Origin: Acidobacteriota bacterium
GTDB lineage: Bacteria > Acidobacteriota > Terriglobia > Terriglobales > Acidobacteriaceae
Assembly: GCA_003225535.1 (NCBI GenBank)
Contig: QIAL01000394.1
Location: 832 to 40,916, forward strand
DNA length: 40,085 bases
Direction of reading: 5' to 3'
Position 1 is the first letter of the stretch. Each line of letters opens with the position of its first letter. Positions 23,106-30,997 of this stretch are shown here, one piece after another. The position numbers and the translations under genes are program-made. Under the pieces are notes generated by a model, which ran no database searches, was not told the origin of the DNA, and saw only the letters and a program-made list of their open reading frames with translations.

Positions 23106-25424
23106 TTAACTGCGCAGCTCCGACAATGCTCTGCGGGCATCGGCATTATCGGGTTTAAGCTTCACGGCTTTCTCTAACTGCTGCCGCGCCAGCGATGGCT
23201 GATTGGCTTTCTGGTAGGCGAGCCCCAAATGGTAGTGCAAAACGGAGTCGTCGGGAGCGCCCGCTCGCTCGTTCAGGCGTAGCGCTTCCTGGAACTGACT
23301 GATCGCCGACTGATAAATTCCCTTATGGTAATAGGCCCAACCCAGCGTGTCAGCAGCATTGGGCGAATTCGGCATGCCGCGGCGGGCGGTCTGCGCCATA
23401 CCCATGGCGACGTCTACGTTGCCACCCTGCTGCAGAAGCACGTAGGCGAGATTGTTGGAAGCCAGAGGATGATCCGGTGAGACGCTGAGAGCCTGCTGGT
23501 ACATAGCCTTCGCCTGATCCCAGTTTTGTTTGGTTTCGTAGAGTTCGCCGGCCAGAATGTAAAAGCTTACGGCGTGTGGATTGTCCTTGGCTGCTTGCAG
23601 GTACGTCGCGAGTCCCTGGTCAACCGATCCCTCCTGGATTTGCACTTTGCCGAGTTTCTCGAGAGCATCGACGTTGTTTTTATTGAGAGCGATTGCCTTC
23701 CGCAGCGCAGCTTCAGCTCCTGCATAGTCCTTCTTGCCGTCGAAAAGCGCGGTTCCGAGCAGATCGTAGAAGTTGCTGGTGTTGGGGGATTTGGCGATCT
23801 GTGTGTTGGCTGCTGCGATGGCCTTGTCGTACTGCTTCTGCGCGACATACGTATTCATCAATCCACTCAAGGAATCGGGAGACGATGGATCCTTGTCCAA
23901 GGCTTGTTGATAGAACTTTTCAGCTTCGGGGAAATGCTTCTGGGAGAGTTGTATGTTTCCGAGTTGGAAGTAGGGAGCGAAGCTTTCGGGCGCCCTGTTC
24001 TCCGCCTCCCCTGCGTCCTTTTCGGCAGCAGCATATTTTTGACGCGCGAGTTCAGCCAAGCTTCGAATCAGGAAACCATCCGGCGAGTATGGTTGCGCCT
24101 GAATAATCTGTTCCGCCGTTTGCGTAACGGCATCAACCTCGCCACGGCTGATCTCAAGGCCGGCGATCAGGCGGTGGGCCTCGGTCATGTCCGGCTTGAT
24201 ACGCACGGCTTCGCGCCATTCCGATTCGGCTCGATGCAAGTCCCGCTGCTGTGCATAGGCTAAGCCCAATTGATAGTGAGCAACGGCGCTATTGGAGTCA
24301 TTCTTCAATGCGGACTGAAGAGATTCGACCGCTCCCGCGGCATCGTTCTGCCGAAGTTGGATCTCACCCTTGTAGACCAGCGTGTCCACATCATGTGGTG
24401 TCGATTTCAGAATTTCATTGTTCAGCTTTGCGGCTTCATCGATCCGGTTCTTGAGAATGAGAATCTGAATGTAGTTCTTTTTGGCGAGAGTGTCCTTCGG
24501 ATGGTCATTGTACAAGGATCCATACTCGACCACTGCTTTGTCCAGATCACCGATTGCGAAGTAATAATCGCCCAGCATGCGATAGGCTTCAGGATTATCC
24601 GGAAGATCCTTCTTGGTCTGGCGAAGGAAGGATTCCGCTTCGTCTCTCTTGCCTTCCTGCATCAACAGACGAACAAAGGCGGCACGAGGCGACGAATCCT
24701 TGGGATTGATGTCGATGGCGTGCTTGAACTGCTGTTCGGCCTCGGGCATTCGATTGTGAGACTGGTAAAAACCGCCGAGAGCCAGTTGAGCGTTCATCGC
24801 CTTGGGATCGGCCTGGACAGCTCTCTTGAAATTCGCTTCAGCCTGATCGGGCATGTTCGAGCGAAGCTGCAACAAAGCGAGCAGAAGATAAGACTCCGAA
24901 CGGCTGGGATCAAGGGTGATGGTTCGTTGTACTTCCTGCATGGCTGCCGTTAAGTTGTTCTGAGCAGCGTAGTAATTGGCCCACGCCTCGTGGGTTTCGG
25001 GATTGTTCGGCTGTTTCTCGAGCAGCAAATCGAGGTGGGTTTTGGCTTGCTTGAACGCATCCGAGGAAATGGAGCCATCTGGATTGTGCACAGTCACGAG
25101 CATGTTGGCCATGTCTGTGTGGGCGCGATAGTTTTCGGGAGTGAGTTCTACGGTTCGACTGAGTTCCTGGTAGGCGCGATTGCTGTCACCGAGTTTCAGG
25201 TACGACTGGCTGAGTTTGTAGTGCGCCTCAGCGAATCGTGAATCGATCTGCGCGGCGTTGGCGTATTGGATCGCGGCCTCGCGGTATTTGCCCTCAGCGA
25301 AGTATTTTTCCCCACTATCAAAGAACTTCTGCTTGCGAACATTCGGGTCGCGTGAGCACCCGGTTAACAGAGCAAGCAAAAATGAACTCAGGATTAGCAG
25401 GCGCACAGTGCTGGAGCGACTCAT
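23106..25424 (-). CDS. TPR-repeat lipoprotein of the exosortase/EPS locus (PrsT-like)
   Basis: A 772-residue protein beginning at the ATG at 25424 (CGGAGAAACAAC before it); the frame is open further to 25565 but that part overlaps epsI. A lipoprotein signal peptide ends in LLTGC. Nearly all of the rest is tetratricopeptide repeats of about 34 residues (for example EAHYKLSQSYLKLGDSNRAY, SNNLAYVLLQQGGNVDVAM), roughly 20 in number. Large TPR lipoproteins (PrsT) are standard members of PEP-CTERM loci and probably act as a protein-assembly scaffold for polysaccharide or protein export. It is last in the minus-strand exosortase operon, 137 bp after epsI. Confidence 0.88.
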   Translation of the reverse strand: MSRSSTVRLLILSSFLLALLTGCSRDPNVRKQKFFDSGEKYFAEGKYREAAIQYANAAQIDSRFAEAHYKLSQSYLKLGDSNRAYQELSRTVELTPENYRAHTDMANMLVTVHNPDGSISSDAFKQAKTHLDLLLEKQPNNPETHEAWANYYAAQNNLTAAMQEVQRTITLDPSRSESYLLLALLQLRSNMPDQAEANFKRAVQADPKAMNAQLALGGFYQSHNRMPEAEQQFKHAIDINPKDSSPRAAFVRLLMQEGKRDEAESFLRQTKKDLPDNPEAYRMLGDYYFAIGDLDKAVVEYGSLYNDHPKDTLAKKNYIQILILKNRIDEAAKLNNEILKSTPHDVDTLVYKGEIQLRQNDAAGAVESLQSALKNDSNSAVAHYQLGLAYAQQRDLHRAESEWREAVRIKPDMTEAHRLIAGLEISRGEVDAVTQTAEQIIQAQPYSPDGFLIRSLAELARQKYAAAEKDAGEAENRAPESFAPYFQLGNIQLSQKHFPEAEKFYQQALDKDPSSPDSLSGLMNTYVAQKQYDKAIAAANTQIAKSPNTSNFYDLLGTALFDGKKDYAGAEAALRKAIALNKNNVDALEKLGKVQIQEGSVDQGLATYLQAAKDNPHAVSFYILAGELYETKQNWDQAKAMYQQALSVSPDHPLASNNLAYVLLQQGGNVDVAMGMAQTARRGMPNSPNAADTLGWAYYHKGIYQSAISQFQEALRLNERAGAPDDSVLHYHLGLAYQKANQPSLARQQLEKAVKLKPDNADARRALSELRS

Positions 25425-25561
25425 GTTGTTTCTCCGATGAGGGATACTGGGCAATGACGAAACATCTGGTTTCGGTGATATATCGATCTTACTGTAGAGG
25501 AACCGGACGGAGGAATTACCGGAGTCACTGGCGGTTGACCAAATCGCGACATCAGGCCTTC

Positions 25562-26212
25562 TCAACGCGGAATGTAGTTGTCCAATTGAGGGAGAATGCG
25601 ATCGGCGAACGGGAGCAGTCGCTGCATGGCAGCGTCCGCACTCTCGCCCGGCGAAATGGCGGTCTTCAGCCTTACCAGAGAGCCGTCACTGCGATTCATC
25701 CGGATTGAGTCTGCGACCAGGAAATACTTGGCCCAATATTCACTGGCCACGCCGCGATCATGTGCCCAGTACCAATACAAAACAAGCTGTCGGGAATCGC
25801 CCTTCGCGATTACATAACGATTCACCGGAAAGGGTGCGTGGTTGGGAACAGACAGCATCATATGGGCGGACTGCACTGGCGCCCAGCCGGCTCCCGGTAA
25901 GCAGTTCTTGGGAGAATGTATCGTGTCCCCAGCGCGCTGGCTCGGAAAGTAGGCGATAAAGAGATCTACCGGCGGCCGCGGGGTTTGTTCGTCGCGGTAA
26001 ACCCGCAAGAGAAAGTCCCCCGGACCCAACACCTGAAGGGTATCGTCATCAATGGCCACATCGGTTCCCTCCCAGCTTCCCAGTTGCTGCGGAAAGGACT
26101 GCAGCTTCTGGCGAAGAGGGAATACCTCGCCGCGCGTTCGAGCTTGCAGAAAGATCGCGGTGACGGTCAGCAGAAGAGCGACAGGGAGAAAACGCGCGAT
26201 GGATCGGCTCAT
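25562..26212 (-). CDS. epsI: Exosortase-associated protein EpsI
   Basis: A 216-residue protein with one N-terminal membrane segment (about 5-23) and an extracytoplasmic domain. The EpsI family signature is clear: GSWEG near residue 46, SPKNCLPGAGW at 100-110 (with C104) and VLYWYWAHDRG at about 144-154. In many bacteria this domain is fused to the C-terminus of exosortase; here it is a separate gene whose start overlaps the exosortase stop (ATGA). It is essential for exopolysaccharide formation in some systems, but its biochemical role is not established. Confidence 0.92.
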   Translation of the reverse strand: MSRSIARFLPVALLLTVTAIFLQARTRGEVFPLRQKLQSFPQQLGSWEGTDVAIDDDTLQVLGPGDFLLRVYRDEQTPRPPVDLFIAYFPSQRAGDTIHSPKNCLPGAGWAPVQSAHMMLSVPNHAPFPVNRYVIAKGDSRQLVLYWYWAHDRGVASEYWAKYFLVADSIRMNRSDGSLVRLKTAISPGESADAAMQRLLPFADRILPQLDNYIPR

Positions 26213-27165
26213 TCCTTTGCTCCGGCCTTCTCCAAAATCATACTCATCAAGTTATGCAGGGCGTAAAGCATCACCAGGGAAATCACGAAGATAATCCATC
26301 CCCAGGAGGCGTGGAAATAACCCTCCGCCTTCTCCGGGTCCCAATATTGGACGAGCAATCCGGTTCCGATGATGCGCACGCTATTTGCTACTACAGCAAT
26401 GGGGACCGAGGCGAAAGCCAGCACCCACCGCACCCAAAGCCGTTTCTCCATTAGATAGCCGTAGATGATCGCGAGGGCAACTAGCGACATCAGCGACCGG
26501 ATGCCGCTGCAGGCTTCAGCCACTTCCAAAGCCATGGCTGGGAGATTAATGACGTTTCCTTCCCGCAAAACCGGCACTCCCAGCAGTGGCAATACCAGGC
26601 CGGAGACTCGCGAAGCCAGCAACTGTAACGGAAAAGTGATCTGATTGAAGATGATCGTCGGAATCGGGATCATCAGGATCAGGAACGCCCAGGGAAACAG
26701 CAGGGCCCGGAAGTACGTCCATCCGCAAAACAGCACGATAAGGCCAGCCAGGAGAATGAGCAGCGAGGAGCGGGAAAGGAATAACTCCGCTCCCAGCTGT
26801 CCCACAACGAGAGTGCACATCGCCAGCGCCGAGATCGGCAACCCGGACCAGGACGGACGGAGAGGAAGCTGGGCGAGGTTTTGCCGCTCTTGCCAGATAA
26901 TAAGGGCGGAAAAGAGCGGCACGAAAAACCCATGTGAGAAATTGGGGTCATGCCACCACTGCCCAACCAGGTGAAACAGGATTGACCGGTAGAGCCAAAG
27001 AATGATTCCAGACAGGATTATGAGCTGCCAGAGGGGCACCACGGGTGAAGCGCCAACCTCCCGGCGCACACTCGAAGTGTCGGATTGCAGGACGGTGCTC
27101 ACGATCCAGGAAATGTCAATAGTCGGGGATAGCTCAGGATAAGCCAGTAGGGTAGGTTTGCGCAA
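26209..27165 (-). CDS. Exosortase (membrane transpeptidase for PEP-CTERM proteins)
   Basis: Multipass inner-membrane cysteine protease/transpeptidase that removes PEP-CTERM tails. In the 318-residue reading the catalytic residues are C219 (AEACSGIRSL), R264 (NSVRI) and H285 (GYFHASWGW). About eight membrane segments are visible, and PNFSHGFFVP near the first loop is typical. The start is uncertain: the first possible codon is TTG at 27165, a GTG at 27102 is an alternative, and neither has a ribosome site; the first hydrophobic segment begins near residue 45. Subtype (XrtA or another) cannot be settled by eye. Its gene partners are epsI, the TPR lipoprotein and the divergent EPS operon. Confidence 0.93.
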   Translation of the reverse strand: MRKPTLLAYPELSPTIDISWIVSTVLQSDTSSVRREVGASPVVPLWQLIILSGIILWLYRSILFHLVGQWWHDPNFSHGFFVPLFSALIIWQERQNLAQLPLRPSWSGLPISALAMCTLVVGQLGAELFLSRSSLLILLAGLIVLFCGWTYFRALLFPWAFLILMIPIPTIIFNQITFPLQLLASRVSGLVLPLLGVPVLREGNVINLPAMALEVAEACSGIRSLMSLVALAIIYGYLMEKRLWVRWVLAFASVPIAVVANSVRIIGTGLLVQYWDPEKAEGYFHASWGWIIFVISLVMLYALHNLMSMILEKAGAKE

Positions 27166-27779
27166 CGAAACCCTGCAATGTCACACGTTCAAGAACCGAG
27201 CCTAACGAAGGTGTGGCCAATAGGATTGAGTAGTGAAGAGTGGTGCCGCGGACGCCAATTCTGGGGTTGTGGGGAAGAACATCGGCAGGTGATTTATGGC
27301 CAGAATTGCCCTTGGTTCCGATGACAAGGCCGGAGACGTGAGATACTAAGTCCAGCCGAAAAACCTCAGTTTCCGTCTGGGCGAATCTGAGCAAAATCGC
27401 GATGGTTCTCCCCCGCTTTGGTAACAGATCCCTTGGTTACAGCGGTAACGACACGGAAACCCCGAAGAACTTTATTCTGCAAGTGCCGCGAGGACATCTG
27501 GGGATTGAATATCCTCTGCATGGGATCCGAGGCTGGTGCAAGTGAGAAAAGTTTTTCCCACAGTTGCTACGGCGCGTATAGGCGTGAGGGCAGTCTAAGA
27601 TCTGAAGTATCCCCCTTTGAAAGATGCGTTTTGTAGTGTAAGTTATTGAAAAACAAGCATGACAGAAAATTCTTGTCCTCTGGGGGATGGCAGCTTGGAG
27701 GTTCGGCGAGTGTCTTGCTCTTGTTCTGTCCACGGGCTGACTGGGGTTCGACCTTGGTGAAACCACAGGAAGGGGAAAA
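27166..27779. other. Divergent control region between exosortase and EPS operons
   Basis: About 610 bp, A/T-richer than its surroundings near 27600-27670. Three related half-sites GGTAAC/GGTTAC/GGTAAC occur at 27420-27425, 27435-27440 and 27444-27449. I found no sigma-54 -24/-12 match with correct spacing. No open frame here has convincing coding features. Confidence 0.4.
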
Positions 27780-28742
27780 ATGGGCAAATCATCCCTGGGT
27801 TGGGGCGATCGGCCGATTCCCGTCAACTGCGAAATGGCCATTGACGTTGTGACAAAATTCGTGGAAGGTGCCAGCGCGAGCATGCGCCCGGTTGAAGCGG
27901 TTATCCGGGAACTCGCGCAAAGCGACGTGCCGGTATTGCTGCTGGCCGAGCGCGGTGCGGGCAAACACGCTACTGCGCAGCGCATTCATGACCTTTCTCG
28001 ACGAAGTGCGCAACCCTTCCGGAGACTTCTGTGTTCCACCCTCAAGCCTGAGGATCTCGAGAAGTCTTCAGGCCAAAATCATGAGTCCGCGGGCACGATT
28101 TTCTTGGAGGAATTGGGGGATCTGAACGCGGATTGCCAGGCGTACGTGCAGACCGTTCTCTCGCAGCGGGTTGGCAATCACAGCGAGAGCGTCAAGGCGA
28201 GATTCATCTGCGGCAGCGCTCGGGATCTGGAACTCGAAGTCAAAGCGCGCCGCTTGCGTGAGGACCTGTATTACCGCATTAGCGGAGTGTGCCTGCGTCT
28301 GCCGCCTTTGCGTCAGCGCAAGGAAGACATTCCGATTCTGACTGAGGAGTTTCTCGCCAAATATGCCCAGGAATTCCGCCGTCCGATTCCGGCCTTGAGT
28401 AAAGAAACCCGGCGCCTTTTCCAGGATTATTCATGGCCGGGAAACCTGCACGAACTGGAAGCGGCGGCGCGAATCCTGGTAGCGCTAGGTGACGAACAGT
28501 TGGCCATGGGCGGACTGCGGGCTCTGCTGCAGAAGGCCCCGTCGGCGCGCAACGGTCGAAGGACGTCGTTGAAAGCTGCCGCTAAGGCGGCCTCTCATGA
28601 GGCGGAGAAGGAACTCATTCTCAGAGTCTTGACGCGCACGAGATGGAATCGGCGGCGAGCGGCAGAGGAACTCCAGATCAGTTACAAGGCGCTGCTCTAC
28701 AAGCTGAAACAAATTGGATTTGAGGGTTATGGAGCGTCGTAA
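27780..28742 (+). CDS. NtrC-like AAA+/Fis regulator lacking the GAFTGA loop
   Basis: A 320-residue protein related to sigma-54 activators. It keeps a Walker A-like AERGAGKH (56-63), a changed Walker B (TIFLEELGD, usually TLFLDEI), the sensor/arginine-finger region (RLREDLYYRISGVCLRLPPL), SWPGNLHELE and the Fis helix-turn-helix (WNRRRAAEELQISYKALLYK). The segment that should hold ESELFGxxxGAFTGA is missing: PFRRLLCSTLKPEDLEKSSG runs almost straight into Walker B. So it probably cannot open sigma-54 complexes; it may act with sigma-70 or as a repressor/anti-activator. GGAAGGGG precedes the ATG. First gene of the EPS operon. Confidence 0.88.
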   Translation: MGKSSLGWGDRPIPVNCEMAIDVVTKFVEGASASMRPVEAVIRELAQSDVPVLLLAERGAGKHATAQRIHDLSRRSAQPFRRLLCSTLKPEDLEKSSGQNHESAGTIFLEELGDLNADCQAYVQTVLSQRVGNHSESVKARFICGSARDLELEVKARRLREDLYYRISGVCLRLPPLRQRKEDIPILTEEFLAKYAQEFRRPIPALSKETRRLFQDYSWPGNLHELEAAARILVALGDEQLAMGGLRALLQKAPSARNGRRTSLKAAAKAASHEAEKELILRVLTRTRWNRRRAAEELQISYKALLYKLKQIGFEGYGAS

Positions 28743-28758
28743 GTGCATGGAGAGTCTA

Positions 28759-29394
28759 ATGAAGAAAGTGATCCATCTGGCAGTGTTGCTGTGGATGGGT
28801 TTGTCCGCGAACGCGATGCTGTCGCAAACGCAGCAGGCTGCGACCACTGCATCGAAGTCTGAAAACTCTAGCGGCGCCAAATCCAGCGACGAAGTGCAGG
28901 CGTCCAACGTAGCGCCGGATTATGTGATCGGAGCCGACGACACTCTGCATATCTCTGTATGGAAAGAGCCCGATCTCACGGAGACGCTGCCGGTTCGTCC
29001 TGACGGCAAGATCTCCATGCCGCTGCTCAACGACATTACGGCCGCAGGATTAACGCCGTTGCAATTGCGGGACACGATCACCGACCGGCTGAAGAAGTAC
29101 ATCGCCGATCCTCGCGTCACCGTGGTGGTGACCGGAATGAATAGCCGGAGGATCTTTGTCACAGGAGAGGTTACACACACCGGCCCCATGACGTTATTGC
29201 CGCACATGACCATGCTGCAGGCGTTGGCTCAGGCTGGCTTTACGCAGTTCGCCAATCCTAAGGCGATTTATCTGCTTCGCACCGAGAGCGGTAAGCAGAA
29301 GAAATTGCCCTTTAACTACAAGGAAGTCGTGAAGGGAAATCATCCGGAGCAGAACATCGAGTTGAGGCCGGGTGACACGATTGTGGTGCCTTAA
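28759..29394 (+). CDS. Polysaccharide export protein (Wza-like, SLBB domain)
   Basis: A 211-residue periplasmic/outer-membrane export protein. Signal peptide at 1-20; then the Poly_export domain (about 55-135: YVIGADDTLHISVWKEPDLT, VRPDGKISMPLLNDITAAG, ADPRVTVVV) and one SLBB domain (about 140-205: RRIFVTGEVTHTGPM, ending LRPGDTIVVP). Unlike E. coli Wza there is no lipobox Cys and no C-terminal membrane helix, so an outer partner is needed; the beta-barrel gene follows directly. ATG at 28759 is chosen because GGAGAG precedes it; ATGs at 28747 and 28729 are alternatives. Confidence 0.92.
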   Translation: MKKVIHLAVLLWMGLSANAMLSQTQQAATTASKSENSSGAKSSDEVQASNVAPDYVIGADDTLHISVWKEPDLTETLPVRPDGKISMPLLNDITAAGLTPLQLRDTITDRLKKYIADPRVTVVVTGMNSRRIFVTGEVTHTGPMTLLPHMTMLQALAQAGFTQFANPKAIYLLRTESGKQKKLPFNYKEVVKGNHPEQNIELRPGDTIVVP

Positions 29395-29404
29395 GGAATT
29401 GCGA

Positions 29405-30937
29405 ATGAACAGACGCCAAATTGTAGGAATCTTAGGCATGATGGTGTTCGCGCTTGGGATGGCTTGGGCGCAGGACAATCAGACTCCGCCGTCTGACTCG
29501 CAGGCGCCGCAGCAACCGGTCCCGGCTTACGGGCAGGAGAATGCTCCGGCACCGATCAATGAGAATCCGCCTCTTTCGGGGATGGATTTGCCGTCTTTGC
29601 AGGAGCATGCAGCTCCGTTAAGTTATCTACAGCCGGGAGCAACTTTCAGTGAGTCTGCAAGTACCAATATCGGGAATACATTGGGCGGAAGTACGTTTGG
29701 TTCAATCAGTCGTGGCCTCGGAACGCTGGTACTGAGAAGGTTGTGGAGCCACTATGATCTGGCGCTCGATTACATGGGCGGCGTCGGTTACTACAATAAG
29801 GGTGGGGTTGGTCTGAGGCAGTTGCAGGATCTGGGTCTGGAACAGAAGATTCACTGGAAGCGCGGACAACTCTCTGTTCGCGACAGTTTCAGCTATCTTC
29901 CCGAAGGTAATTTCGGAGCTGCCTACGGGTCACTTGGTTCGGTAGGTATTGGCGGATTGAGCAGTTCGGGTTTCAGTTCTTTTCAGGGTGGAGGTGGATT
30001 AGGAGCTTTCGGGCTGACACCGCGAATTCTGAACGTGAGTCTGGCGGAAGTGTCTGAAAACCTAAATCCGAAGTCGGCAGTAACGGCCACTGCAGGATAC
30101 GCGTTCACGCACTTCTATGGAAACGACTTGAATGGCACATCTTTCATAGGAAGTTCGCAAGTCTCCGCCCAGGGCGGGTACAACAGGATCCTGACTCCAC
30201 ATACTCAAATCGCTGTTGCCTACGGATATCAGGGGTTCGATTTCAGCGTAACTGGTGCGGCGTTTCACACGCACGTCGTGCAGGGGATGTATGGACACCG
30301 TATCTCCGGCAGGCTGGACTTGCTGCTGGGGGCCGGTCCTCAGTTGGTGCTGACCGACACGCAAAGCCAAGTTTGCAGCGATCCCACCATTCCGCCTCAG
30401 TATTGTGTGGCATTCGGTGACACACTCATGCCGATAACGAGTCGGAACCGACGGGTTGGTGTCGCCGCCCAGGCACGCCTGCGCTATCGCCTTTCGAAGA
30501 ATAACTTGGACTTGCGATACGAGAGGTTCGCGACAAGCGGCGGCGGGGTGTTTGCGGGGGCACAGACCGACCTGGTTCGCTTTGATGTCGAGCATCCCCT
30601 ATCGCGCGTCTGGACCCTTATGACAAATTTGGGATATTCACACAATATTCGCCTGCAACCACTAACACAGCAGCAGATACAGGGGTGTACCAGTTTTCAG
30701 AACCCGCAGAACGCATGCCCCGCTAATGACGCGACGACTTACAACTCCGGTTTCGCGGGTGCCGCACTGCACCGCTATTTCAGTCGCCAATGGCACGGCT
30801 TCGTGAGTTACCAGTTCAATGAGTTGGCGTTTGACCATTCTTTCTGTGTGAGCGGCGTCCCCTGCAATCGAATCTCGAACCGACAGGTAGTGACGCTGGG
30901 ATTGGATTGGACGCCCCGGCCAATCCGTATCGACTGA
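29405..30937 (+). CDS. Outer-membrane beta-barrel protein of the EPS locus
   Basis: A 510-residue protein with signal peptide (1-22, ends AWA-Q), a Pro/Gln-rich linker (about 25-70), and a long region of alternating hydrophobic/polar beta strands with many Gly, Tyr, and aromatic residues (GYAFTHFYGND, YGYQGFDFSV), ending in VVTLGLDWTPRPIRID. The final strand does not end in the common aromatic residue. Such barrels commonly follow the Wza-like gene in PEP-CTERM loci and are thought to be the outer-membrane pore for the polysaccharide. Cysteines in QVCSD/QYCVAF and CTSF/NACP may form loop disulfides. 10 bp after the previous stop. Confidence 0.8.
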   Translation: MNRRQIVGILGMMVFALGMAWAQDNQTPPSDSQAPQQPVPAYGQENAPAPINENPPLSGMDLPSLQEHAAPLSYLQPGATFSESASTNIGNTLGGSTFGSISRGLGTLVLRRLWSHYDLALDYMGGVGYYNKGGVGLRQLQDLGLEQKIHWKRGQLSVRDSFSYLPEGNFGAAYGSLGSVGIGGLSSSGFSSFQGGGGLGAFGLTPRILNVSLAEVSENLNPKSAVTATAGYAFTHFYGNDLNGTSFIGSSQVSAQGGYNRILTPHTQIAVAYGYQGFDFSVTGAAFHTHVVQGMYGHRISGRLDLLLGAGPQLVLTDTQSQVCSDPTIPPQYCVAFGDTLMPITSRNRRVGVAAQARLRYRLSKNNLDLRYERFATSGGGVFAGAQTDLVRFDVEHPLSRVWTLMTNLGYSHNIRLQPLTQQQIQGCTSFQNPQNACPANDATTYNSGFAGAALHRYFSRQWHGFVSYQFNELAFDHSFCVSGVPCNRISNRQVVTLGLDWTPRPIRID

Positions 30938-30997
30938 TTCCAGGCCGTACCAGCGGGCCAGGTGTGGCGCGAGGGCGGCCAGATTGGACTTAAGGAA

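Noticed and set aside
27220-27780. Sigma-54 promoter for the EPS operon
   Set aside because: Several GG...GC pairs (for example around 27298 and 27681) are off by one or two bases in spacing, so none is supported.
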